A stretch of 9,072 bases of DNA from Candidatus Brocadiaceae bacterium (GCA_003551785.1 PUNP01000375.1:1-9072); one strand, 5' to 3'; counted from the stretch's first letter, positions 1 through 5,714 are shown. The notes: a model not told the origin generated them from the letters alone. Translations and numbers: made by a program.

Positions 1-119
1 ATAGCACGATCAATGATCTGGTACGCGTCCTCCGCGTTGGTCTTGCCACCAAACATCATGCATCCAAGACACAATTGACTTACTTTTACTCCTGTTCTTC
101 CTAAGTTCCGGTAATCCAT
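1..119 (-). CDS. Aldo/keto reductase, N-terminal fragment (runs off the left edge)
   Basis: Reading the minus strand from the ATG at 119-117 gives 39 codons beginning [19 protein letters not shown] and continuing through [20 protein letters not shown]. This is the classic N-terminus of NADPH-dependent aldo/keto reductases: a first beta strand with LGRTGxKVSxLCLG, then the (T/M)MxFGG turn and the first helix. The family uses a TIM barrel of about 320-350 residues with a Tyr/Lys/His/Asp tetrad to reduce carbonyls, but the catalytic residues lie outside the window. The start is supported by an AAGGAG Shine-Dalgarno sequence at 133-128, 8 nt upstream of the ATG. It is the last gene of the minus-strand series and is separated from the sugar dehydrogenase remnant by a gap holding a REP-like palindrome. 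The substrate cannot be inferred. Confidence 0.9.
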   Translation of the reverse strand, partial: MDYRNLGRTGVKVSQLCLGCMMFGGKTNAEDAYQIIDRA

Positions 120-243
120 TACATTTTCTCCTTATTAATAAAGTTTCTTTTTGGTTCTCTTTCAGTTTCGCGGATGAAATCGCGATTAAAAAGCTTTGCC
201 CCATAAATCGCCTTTTTTATTTGTTAGTGGCAATGAATCGACT

Positions 244-270
244 GTAGGGGCGAATGGCAGTTCGCCCCGA
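244..270. repeat. REP-like palindrome, copy A
   Basis: An 8-bp perfect stem, GGGGCGAA (247-254) with TTCGCCCC (261-268), closes a 6-nt loop and is preceded by GTA. It shares the core GTAGGGGCGA...TCGCCCC with copies at 1181-1212 and 1247-1276. It lies between the aldo/keto reductase and the sugar dehydrogenase remnant. Neither side has a T tract placed as in an intrinsic terminator, so I call it a repetitive extragenic palindrome. Confidence 0.75.
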
Positions 271-293
271 ATTAAAAAATTTTGCTTTGAGTA

Positions 294-1088
294 TCAGTCA
301 ACCGGTTCAATACGATACAAAGCACCATCGGTATGATCGGTAAGTACATAAATGTTGCCGTCCGGGCCTTCACGCACGTCACGGATGCGTCCGAGTTCGC
401 CGAGGAGCAATTCTTCGTCATGGAACACTTCATACTGTCCTTCATAATCGTCGACGACCAGGCGGCGTATTCGTTCGCTGGCCAGCCCGCCGGCAAGTAA
501 ATTGCCTTCCCAGCGGTCAAATCTGTCAGTGGTGACCATAGCGAGTCCGGAAGGGGGGTGCGTCGGGCCGAAATCATAAACTGGTTCGGTTATCCCTTTC
601 ATACGCCGGGCCTTTGCATCAGGAAACTGTTCCTGTGTGCCGTAGTCTAACCCCTGAGTGACCACCGGCCATCCGTAGTTGTTGCCGGGTTCGATCAGAT
701 GGAGCAGGTCTCCGCCGCGCGGCCCATGTTCGGTGGCCCATACCGCATCCGTTTCAGGATCGACCAGAAGCCCCTGGATATTCCTATGTCCGTAGGAATA
801 AATTTCATCAAGCACATCTTCGTCATCGACGAAGGGGTTGTCTTCAGGAACCGAACCGTCATCATTTAAACGGATGACTGTCCCGGCATGATCACCGGTG
901 TCCTGTGCTCTGGGCGGTTCCGGGCCGCGGTCACCGATGCTCACCAACAATGTGCCGTCGCTCAGCCATGCTATTCGCGATCCGTAGTGTCGTCCCGGGC
1001 TTGAGTAGCGGTTCTGCACAAACAACTGTTCGGTATCGACCTCGAAACATACCTCACTAATCCCTGTATTTATCCAATGTAATAGCAA
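294..1088 (-). pseudogene. PQQ-dependent glucose/sorbosone-type sugar dehydrogenase, 5'-truncated
   Basis: The 264-codon frame matches the C-terminal two thirds of the soluble PQQ-dependent aldose dehydrogenase family (Asd/YliI type, GSDH beta-propeller). Diagnostic pieces in order are GRHYGSRIAW (32-41, probably carrying the catalytic His), SIGDRG (50-55), NPFV (84-87), YGHRNIQG (99-106), EHGPRGGD (120-127), NNYGWPVVT (136-144) and the closing IRDVREGPDGNIYVLTD strand. The family oxidises aldoses to lactones in the periplasm. Full-length members have about 350-400 residues including a signal peptide. Here the first propeller blades and any signal peptide, roughly 100 residues, are missing. 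The only available start is a TTG at 1088 with no Shine-Dalgarno sequence, and an in-frame TGA lies a few codons upstream. The body is intact and stop-free, so the truncation may be recent. A REP-like palindrome lies on each side. I favour a pseudogene; a shortened functional protein is less likely. Confidence 0.8.
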
Positions 1089-1180
1089 AACCAGTCGATG
1101 TCAACATTTTTTTCAGTTTTTACATTACATTACGTCGTTGGTTTGTGAAATGGGGGGGGATGTTCGACTTTATTACGTCA

Positions 1181-1212
1181 CCGTAGGGGCGACCGGCTGG
1201 TCGCCCCTGCGG
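1181..1212. repeat. REP-like palindrome, copy B (14-bp stem)
   Basis: Positions 1181-1194 pair with 1199-1212 around a GGCT loop, giving a 14-bp stem with one G-T wobble (1184/1209). It is the most complete copy of the GTAGGGGCGACC...GGTCGCCCCT family in the window. It lies between zwf and the truncated sugar dehydrogenase. No T tract follows on the minus strand, so a role as a zwf terminator is unproven, although such a stable stem could stop exonucleases or stabilise the transcript end. Confidence 0.85.
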
Positions 1213-1246
1213 TGAGGGGATAAAAAAAGTTCTTTGTGTCGTGTGC

Positions 1247-1276
1247 AGGGTTGGCGAACAGCCATTCGCCCCACAG
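1247..1276. repeat. REP-like palindrome, copy C (degenerate)
   Basis: GGCGAA (1253-1258) pairs with TTCGCC (1265-1270) around CAGCCA, followed by CC and AC. Read on the minus strand it is GTGGGGCGAATGG...TTCGCC, the same core as copies A and B but with one arm decayed. It lies about 35 nt from copy B and about 65 nt downstream of the zwf stop. Confidence 0.6.
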
Positions 1277-1341
1277 TATCCGATCGTGAAGGTGCTGTCT
1301 GGTCGTGAAGCTAATCTCCGGACAAAATCCACATCCGCCGG

Positions 1342-2880
1342 TTACTGTTCTGTTTTCAGCTCGGAGTAGCACACATCTTCCCGAAAAAAGTCTTTCCCTC
1401 CTATGGGACCCCAGCTCCCGGCTTGATAATTGGGGAACATCGGATCGGGCTGATTGTTCCAGTATTCAAGGATGGGCATAACGTATTCCCACGCCAGCCT
1501 TATCTCCTCACTGCCGGCGAAAAGGGAAGGATCGCCGGCTATAGCGTCCAGTATCAGGCGTTCGTAAGCTTCCGGTGACTGGCTGCTGAAGCGCGAGCTG
1601 TAGGGCAATTCCATATCGACGGCCGAGAGGTTCATTTTCAGTCCGGGGCTTTTACTGGTTATCCGCATGGCGATCCGTTCCTCGGGCTGAACGTGTATTT
1701 TGAGCATATTAGGAGCCGGGTTTTCGCTGCCGAAGGGAGCGAACAGGTTGTGGGGGACTTCTTTGAATTCGATCGCCACCTCGGTGAGTTTACGTTCAAG
1801 CCTCTTGCCGGTGGACAGATAAAACGGTACACCGTTCCAGCGCCAGTTGTTGATGTAAGCCCGTATAGCGACGAACGTTTCCGTGCGGGAATCCGGATCA
1901 ATCCCTTTTTCACTCCGGTAAGCCACGGCTTTTTCCCCCTCGACCTTGCCCGCATCGTATTGTCCTCTGATCACGGCGCAGCGCAATTCTTCTTCAGACA
2001 GGGGGGAGAGAGCCCCCAGCAGCTTGGCTTTTTCCGAGCGTACGGATGCGGCTTTCATGCCGGTCGGCGGTTCCATGGCAAAGAGCGCCAGCAGTTGCAG
2101 GACGTGGTTCTGCATCACGTCCCGCAGCGCACCGGCGGAGTCGAAATATTTCGCCCGACTGCCCACCCCGTCCGATTCCGCCACCGTGATGTGAACGTTT
2201 TTAACATACCGGCTGTTCCACACCGGTTCAAAAATAGAGTTGGCAAAGCGCAAAACCATGATATTTTGTACGGTTTCTTTGCCGAGGTAATGGTCAATTC
2301 GAAATATCTGATTCTCTTCCAGCCCCTTCAACAGCCCGGCGTTGAGCGCGCAGGCGGAATCAAGATCATGCCCGAACGGTTTTTCCATCACGACGCGGTG
2401 GAAGCCCTTGTTTTCAGCTTCCGCTGGTGTGCGTCGCTCCAGAAGTGCCGTCTCCTGGAGGCGGCCGATCAAACCAGAGGCCGTTTCGGGCGGGACGGCA
2501 AAATAAAATAACCTGTTCTGAGCAGGCCCGGTATGCACCTCTAAACTGTCGAGTTCCTTTCTGAGTGCGGTCAAATCCGATGTGGTGCCGTAGTCGCCCC
2601 GGCAGTATATCGTATTCTCCAGCAGCCGCTCCAGGGCGTCAGGATGTTCTTGAGGAGTAATCCTTGAATGTCGTTCCAGGCTCACCCTCATATGTTGTCG
2701 AAAGGACCTGGTAGAGAAACCGGAGCGGGCGTAGCCAATTAAATGAAAGCGGCGCGGAAGACGTCCTTCGGCCGTGAGGTTGAACAGTGCCGGAACGATT
2801 TTCCTTGTTGTAAGGTCACCGCTGGCCCCGAAAATCACGATCACACAGGATTCGGGCAAATTATCTGTCGCTTCGTACAT
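1342..2880 (-). CDS. zwf: Glucose-6-phosphate 1-dehydrogenase
   Basis: This 512-residue protein has the normal length for cytoplasmic bacterial G6PDH, which oxidises glucose-6-phosphate to 6-phosphogluconolactone with NAD(P)+ (first step of the oxidative pentose phosphate or Entner-Doudoroff route). The N-terminal Rossmann fold has GASGDLTTRK (18-27) for dinucleotide binding. YFAVPP lies near 126-131 and EKPFG at 166-170. The active-site signature RIDHYLGKE is at 194-202 (His197 in the phosphate pocket, Lys201), and QNH at 257-259 supplies the catalytic base His259. The C-terminal beta+alpha domain is complete, ending in the WGPIGGKDFF-type segment usual for the family. The ATG at 2880 is the natural start, but only a weak AGG-type ribosome site precedes it. 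No pgl or gnd neighbours it. Instead an SMP-30-type lactonase gene lies upstream on the same strand, 291 bp away. Confidence 0.97.
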   Translation of the reverse strand: MYEATDNLPESCVIVIFGASGDLTTRKIVPALFNLTAEGRLPRRFHLIGYARSGFSTRSFRQHMRVSLERHSRITPQEHPDALERLLENTIYCRGDYGTTSDLTALRKELDSLEVHTGPAQNRLFYFAVPPETASGLIGRLQETALLERRTPAEAENKGFHRVVMEKPFGHDLDSACALNAGLLKGLEENQIFRIDHYLGKETVQNIMVLRFANSIFEPVWNSRYVKNVHITVAESDGVGSRAKYFDSAGALRDVMQNHVLQLLALFAMEPPTGMKAASVRSEKAKLLGALSPLSEEELRCAVIRGQYDAGKVEGEKAVAYRSEKGIDPDSRTETFVAIRAYINNWRWNGVPFYLSTGKRLERKLTEVAIEFKEVPHNLFAPFGSENPAPNMLKIHVQPEERIAMRITSKSPGLKMNLSAVDMELPYSSRFSSQSPEAYERLILDAIAGDPSLFAGSEEIRLAWEYVMPILEYWNNQPDPMFPNYQAGSWGPIGGKDFFREDVCYSELKTEQ

Positions 2881-2933
2881 GTGTTACCTGGATAGAAGAT
2901 GATTTTTGTGAACGTTAAAAAAATCTGTCGCTA

Positions 2934-3027
2934 GGGGGCGGCCGAAAAGGTGCAGGCGTAATGTATGACAGGCATCCTTGCCTCACTATACAGCTTATGT
3001 TGCACCTTTTCGGCCAAGCCCCCCCCC
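2934..3027. repeat. Long imperfect hairpin between zwf and the lactonase gene
   Basis: A perfect 15-bp inverted repeat, GGCCGAAAAGGTGCA (2940-2954) and TGCACCTTTTCGGCC (3001-3015), encloses 46 nt. Those 46 nt fold further: GTAT 2963-2966 with ATAC 2988-2991, and AGGCA 2970-2974 with TGCCT 2979-2983 around TCCT. Outside the main stem a G run (2934-2938) faces a C run (3019-3027). If transcribed with zwf it would form a nearly continuous cruciform-like hairpin ending about 55 nt before the zwf start. It could be a palindromic mobile repeat, a regulatory 5' leader, or a processing site. I see no open reading frame of substance in it. Confidence 0.75.
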
Positions 3028-3028
3028 A

Positions 3029-3056
3029 GTCGTAAGTCGCTAGTCGCTGGTCCTCT
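3029..3056. repeat. Degenerate heptanucleotide tandem repeat (GTCGCTA-like)
   Basis: About four 7-nt units are visible in register: GTCGTAA, GTCGCTA, GTCGCTG, GTCCTCT. A further isolated GTCGCTA occurs near 2927-2933 on the other side of the long hairpin. Short heptamer arrays of this kind occur in intergenic DNA of many bacteria. The array is short and noncoding. Confidence 0.5.
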
Positions 3057-3105
3057 GTTCCCCGAGCCGAACGCGCAACAGACATGAAGGTCTGCTTTAC
3101 CCATC

Positions 3106-3124
3106 ATCGACAATTTTTGTCGAT
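3106..3124. other. Perfect 8-bp hairpin downstream of the lactonase gene
   Basis: ATCGACAA (3106-3113) pairs perfectly with TTGTCGAT (3117-3124) around a TTT loop, about 50 nt after the stop of the lactonase gene on the minus strand. No T tract follows on the minus strand, so it is not a standard intrinsic terminator. A second small stem, AGGGG/CCCCT, lies between it and the stop codon (about 3125-3145). Confidence 0.45.
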
Positions 3125-3171
3125 AGGGGAATAATAACCGCCCCTGTGTCTCCGCGCTTTATTTTTGAGCA

Positions 3172-4041
3172 TCATCGGGTCGGGATTCCTGACCGGAACT
3201 CGGGTGTACCGCCGGTGGTGGTATTTAAACGGAAAAGCGCACCGGCCCCTTCACCACCCGCCGCTCTGTTTTCGCCGCCGGCGGTGGTGATATAAAGATG
3301 CTCGTAATCAGCTCCGCCGAAACTCAGGCTCGTCACTTTGTTGGCGGACAGCCTGACCCTCTCCTGTTCATGTCCATCGGGACTATAACGGACAATGCAT
3401 CCGCCTTCCCACAGAGCCGACCATACATGTCCCTGGCAGTCGACGGTCATCCCATCGGGCCTGCCTTCTCCCCGGACAGTGACAAAAACCCGTCGGTTAC
3501 TGATCTCTCCGGTGGTTCTGTCGTAGTCGTAAAGGAAGATGGAATGCCGGCGGGTGTCGGTATGGTAAAATCCGCGGCCGTCCGGAGTAAATCCCATCCC
3601 GTTCGATGTGCCCACGTCTTCAAGAACTACATGTATTGTGCCGTCGGTCTCGAGACGGTACAGCCTGCCGGCGTGGGAATCGGAGGACATCGTGCCGCAG
3701 AATACGCGCCCCTGCGGATCGGCGATCACATCGTTGAACCGCGAGTCCCGTTCCCGAGGCAGTTCATCCACGACATTCTTTATCTCTCCGGCATCCCAAA
3801 GATACACGGCCCCACGTGCTCCGAAAAGCAGCAGTTCGCCGCTTTCCTGGAGTGTGAATCCGCCAATGGCTTCCTCTGATTCGTAAGCGATTTCACTGTG
3901 CAGGGTCTCGGGATAAAACCGCATCAAAGTGCCGGATGGGATATCGACCCAGTAAAGGCACTCCTGGTTCGGATGCCAGAGCGGGTTCTCCCCGATCCGG
4001 CAGCGCGTGTCAGCTATTGGAGATATTTCAATGTTTTCCAT
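3172..4041 (-). CDS. SMP-30/gluconolactonase/LRE-family lactonase
   Basis: This 289-residue six-bladed propeller protein belongs to the SMP-30/regucalcin/gluconolactonase family (about 290-300 residues), so it looks complete. The divalent-metal ligands of the family are recognisable: Glu18 in RIGENPLWHP, Asn147 in GTSNGMGFTPDG, and Asp196 in GRPDGMTVD. The substrate-binding pair Arg101/Asn103 lies in SRFNDVIADPQGRVFCGTM. Later blades show GHVWSALWEGGCIVRYSPDG and VTSLSFGG. There is no signal peptide, so it should be cytoplasmic. Family members hydrolyse sugar-acid lactones. Next to zwf the natural guess is gluconolactone or 6-phosphogluconolactone, but the substrate is inferred, not shown. 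The ATG at 4041 has no clear Shine-Dalgarno sequence, yet homology begins within the first ten residues, so the start is probably right. It is divergent from the NRDE-family gene. Confidence 0.93.
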   Translation of the reverse strand: MENIEISPIADTRCRIGENPLWHPNQECLYWVDIPSGTLMRFYPETLHSEIAYESEEAIGGFTLQESGELLLFGARGAVYLWDAGEIKNVVDELPRERDSRFNDVIADPQGRVFCGTMSSDSHAGRLYRLETDGTIHVVLEDVGTSNGMGFTPDGRGFYHTDTRRHSIFLYDYDRTTGEISNRRVFVTVRGEGRPDGMTVDCQGHVWSALWEGGCIVRYSPDGHEQERVRLSANKVTSLSFGGADYEHLYITTAGGENRAAGGEGAGALFRLNTTTGGTPEFRSGIPTR

Positions 4042-4242
4042 GATCTGTGATTTGCAAATAAAATTTTTCGCCGCTGTGCTGCACTGCTCCTTCGGCTCAG
4101 TTCACTCTCCCGGGACACCAGGCCCCGGCCCAGTTGCTTTGACCCGTTGCCTGTTTACCAACAACCAGCAACTCGGTGGCGATGTTCATTTGAGTTCAAA
4201 ATATTTTGACTTTCAAACCATCCGCAAAGTTGAAGGACCGCC

Positions 4243-4336
4243 ATCAAAAACACCGCTAAGGGCTTAAATAGCACTCAAAATGAGCGTAAAGGCTTTTTCT
4301 AAAAAGGTTTGGTGTGGTTAAACCAAAAAATCGTTG
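4243..4336 (+). repeat. 94-bp dispersed repeat, copy 1
   Basis: Positions 4243-4336 align without gaps to 5621-5714, with about nine mismatches over 94 bp (roughly 90% identity). Both begin ATCAAAAACACCGCTAAGGG and end CCAAAAAATCGTTG. Each contains the near-palindrome CTTTTT-NN-AAAAAG (copy 1 reads CTTTTTCTAAAAAG on the plus strand) and a small stem around CTCA/TGAG. Flanking sequence beyond 4243 and 4336 does not match, so this copy is a transposed or duplicated unit. Read on the minus strand its edge encodes NDFLV-stop, echoing the end of Lgt. Confidence 0.85.
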
Positions 4337-4367
4337 AAGTTTTACCTACCACTTCTAAGAAATATAT

Positions 4368-4396
4368 TTGATGAAAAACAGATATGATAGTAAAAT
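4368..4396 (+). promoter_or_regulatory. Putative sigma-70 promoter of the NRDE-family gene
   Basis: TTGATG (4368-4373), a 17-bp spacer, then TAAAAT (4391-4396, five of six matches to TATAAT). Transcription would begin near 4403, about 50 nt before the ATG at 4453. It would start downstream of the more 5' ATG at 4384, which supports 4453 as the real start. Confidence 0.45.
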
Positions 4397-4452
4397 GCCG
4401 GAGTGAAAATGTCAAGGTTAAACTCCCGCACTCAATCCTGTTTTATATTTCT

Positions 4453-5223
4453 ATGTGCATTACTGCTTTCATTTACAACAAATTAAGTGAATATCCGATC
4501 CTCATCGCTGCCAACAGGGATGAATCTTACTCACGGGTGGCAGCCACGCCCCTCGTGTGGGGTAAAAAAACAAAATTCCTTGCCCCGAAAGACGTTAAAC
4601 GTGGCGGAACCTGGATTGGATGCAATGGCACGAATTTTGCTGTCGCCTTAAATAACCGCTATACCAATAAGCCGGAAAATCCCCAATGCCGGTCCCGGGG
4701 CCTGCTTGCGGCGGAGTTACTTCAACAGCTCAGTGCCACCAGGGCTGGGAAATTACTGCAAATGTCAGTTAAAAAATATGAGTATAACCCTTTCAACGTC
4801 CTGTGCCTGTTTTCTGACCATTCTTTCGTTGCTTATTATGAGGGCGTTTCCTTAACTTTCCAGCCAATAACTTCGGGTGTTCATGCTATAACTGATTCTC
4901 AACTTGACACGCACGATTCCCCGCGAGTACGGCAGGCTGTCACTGGAATTCATGAAATATTACACAAGGCCTCTTCCCCGGCAAATCGGCATGTGAGTGA
5001 AAGGATCAATTTCATCATCAATTCACTGCAAAAATTGTGTGCGTGGCATGACCGGGAAAATACGGATGGAAGTATCTGTCTGCATGGTAAACGGGCCGGA
5101 ACGGTTTCATCAACTATAATTGCATTAGGCGCCCAGGGCCATAAAGGCCGTTTTTTCCATGCCGACGGCCCCCCATGTTGTACTCCTTATGAGGATTTCT
5201 CCGATTTGATGGATGAACTCTGA
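4453..5223 (+). CDS. NRDE-family (TANGO2/DUF833) protein
   Basis: From the ATG at 4453 the product has 256 residues and starts MCITAFIYNKLSEYPILIAANRDE. The family hallmarks are the Met-Cys N-terminus, the NRDE motif (21-24), the GGTW motif (51-54 region) followed by TNFAVALNNR, RGLL, a FNVL segment, and the late ICLHGKR...SSTIIALG and ADGPPCCTPYEDFSDL blocks seen in bacterial members. The conserved Cys2 has been suggested to resemble an N-terminal nucleophile. The eukaryotic homologue TANGO2 is tied to lipid and metabolic stress, and the biochemical role in bacteria is not established. The frame stays open to an ATG at 4384, adding 23 residues without family similarity, and a plausible promoter overlaps that longer start. 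I therefore prefer 4453, though no good Shine-Dalgarno sequence precedes either. A 9-bp hairpin follows the stop. Confidence 0.9.
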   Translation: MCITAFIYNKLSEYPILIAANRDESYSRVAATPLVWGKKTKFLAPKDVKRGGTWIGCNGTNFAVALNNRYTNKPENPQCRSRGLLAAELLQQLSATRAGKLLQMSVKKYEYNPFNVLCLFSDHSFVAYYEGVSLTFQPITSGVHAITDSQLDTHDSPRVRQAVTGIHEILHKASSPANRHVSERINFIINSLQKLCAWHDRENTDGSICLHGKRAGTVSSTIIALGAQGHKGRFFHADGPPCCTPYEDFSDLMDEL

Positions 5224-5246
5224 AGTGATACACGGTAAGTTATCAG

Positions 5247-5269
5247 GTAAATATTAAGTGAATATTTAC
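5247..5269. other. AT-rich 9-bp hairpin after the NRDE-family gene
   Basis: GTAAATATT (5247-5255) pairs perfectly with AATATTTAC (5261-5269) around AAGTG, 23 nt after the stop codon. The stem is AT-rich and no T tract follows on the plus strand, so termination here is uncertain. Confidence 0.4.
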
Positions 5270-5300
5270 GGTTGAGGCTCGATCCGGGGGGACGTAAGGT

Positions 5301-5334
5301 AAAAAACGGAACCGGTTGTTATAACCGATTCCGT
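5301..5334 (-). terminator. Intrinsic terminator on the minus strand (lgt side)
   Basis: ACGGAACCGGTT (5306-5317) pairs with AACCGATTCCGT (5323-5334), 11 of 12 positions, around GTTAT. On the minus strand the stem is followed by a run of six T (5306-5301), the standard layout of a Rho-independent terminator. It points against the NRDE-family gene and would end transcripts arriving from lgt about 360 nt after the lgt stop. On the plus strand no T run follows. Confidence 0.7.
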
Positions 5335-5422
5335 TAGGGAATGGAGATGAAGAGGAATGGGAGTCGGACCGAGGCAAGTCAATGTCAATCAATGCCTTAC
5401 CTCAATGATGAGGCCCAGGTAT

Positions 5423-5640
5423 CCCTTAGAAGCACGTTTTTAGTAACCGTTAAGCTTTGTCGGAGAAAAGAATTTCGCGTATTCTGTGGGGTACTGGTGG
5501 TCTTTAGAAACTCTTGACAAAGTGGATAACCGTAGCATGATAAGTAACGCACCAGATGCGAGGGGAACCTGGCGATTAATAAGACTTACGACAAAGTTTG
5601 GTATCAAGCTTAACGGTTACATCAAAAACACCGCTAAGGG
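5423..5640. repeat. 218-bp segment with 35-nt inverted arms
   Basis: The left arm (5423-5457) and the reverse complement of the right arm (5606-5640) both begin CCCTTAG, both end with the perfect 15-mer GTAACCGTTAAGCTT, and share a poly-T stretch between with small shifts. CTTTGTCG also occurs just inside each arm (shifted by about 9 nt). The 148-nt interior is noncoding. The right arm overlaps the first 20 nt of repeat copy 2, so the left arm is effectively an inverted partial copy of that repeat. The layout resembles a nonautonomous MITE-like element or a folded 3' UTR. I see no transposase. Confidence 0.6.
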
Positions 5641-5714
5641 CATAAATAGCACTCAAAATAAGCATAAGTGCTTTTTGTAAAAAGGTTTGACGTGGTTAAC
5701 CCAAAAAATCGTTG
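5621..5714 (+). repeat. 94-bp dispersed repeat, copy 2 (overlaps the 3' end of lgt)
   Basis: This copy is about 90% identical to the unit at 4243-4336. It extends 19 bp into the lgt coding region. On the minus strand its edge encodes N-D-F-L-G and the TAA stop of lgt, whereas copy 1 would encode N-D-F-L-V and a stop. The repeat boundary falls exactly where lgt similarity between the two loci begins, suggesting the repeat landed in the end of lgt and replaced its C-terminus, or that the lgt tail was copied to the other locus. Confidence 0.85.

Larger units (their letters stand above)
4042..4452. other. Divergent intergenic region, 411 bp
   Basis: This gap separates the lactonase gene (minus) from the NRDE-family gene (plus). 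The first 200 bp hold nothing I can name. From 4243 to 4336 lies copy 1 of the 94-bp dispersed repeat. After it comes AT-rich DNA with a plausible plus-strand promoter at 4368-4396. A frame crossing 4007-4267 looks noncoding. Confidence 0.7.
5224..5695. other. Convergent intergenic region, 472 bp
   Basis: The NRDE-family gene and lgt converge here, so no promoter is required. The gap holds, left to right, an AT-rich hairpin, a minus-strand intrinsic terminator, about 90 bp with only small stems such as CCTCA/TGAGG near 5400, a 218-bp segment with inverted arms, and most of copy 2 of the dispersed repeat. A 64-codon plus-strand frame at 5486-5680 crosses the inverted arm and the repeat and has no convincing start or family match, so I do not call it a gene. 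Confidence 0.7.

Noticed and set aside
10..204. 64-codon minus-strand frame at the left edge
   Set aside because: It is out of frame with the aldo/keto reductase N-terminus, which has a good ribosome site and a clear family match.
1181..1276. REP copies B and C read as a CRISPR array or zwf terminator
   Set aside because: The copies are palindromic with irregular spacing and no spacers, and no T tract follows on the zwf strand.
1693..2511. 272-codon plus-strand frame opposite zwf
   Set aside because: It lies wholly antisense to zwf, whose protein is full length with every catalytic motif. The antisense product is rich in Arg, His and Phe with no family resemblance, as expected of a shadow frame.
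2931..3113. 60-codon minus-strand frame between the lactonase gene and zwf
   Set aside because: It is made from the heptamer array and the arms of the long hairpin, without a credible ribosome site or protein pattern.
3298..3879. 193-codon plus-strand frame opposite the lactonase gene
   Set aside because: It is antisense to a clearly conserved propeller gene and has no recognisable motif.
5514..5542. TTGACA with a 17-bp spacer, resembling a plus-strand promoter inside the inverted-arm element
   Set aside because: The -35 is perfect but the -10 position (ATGATA) is poor and no gene lies downstream on that strand before lgt antisense.
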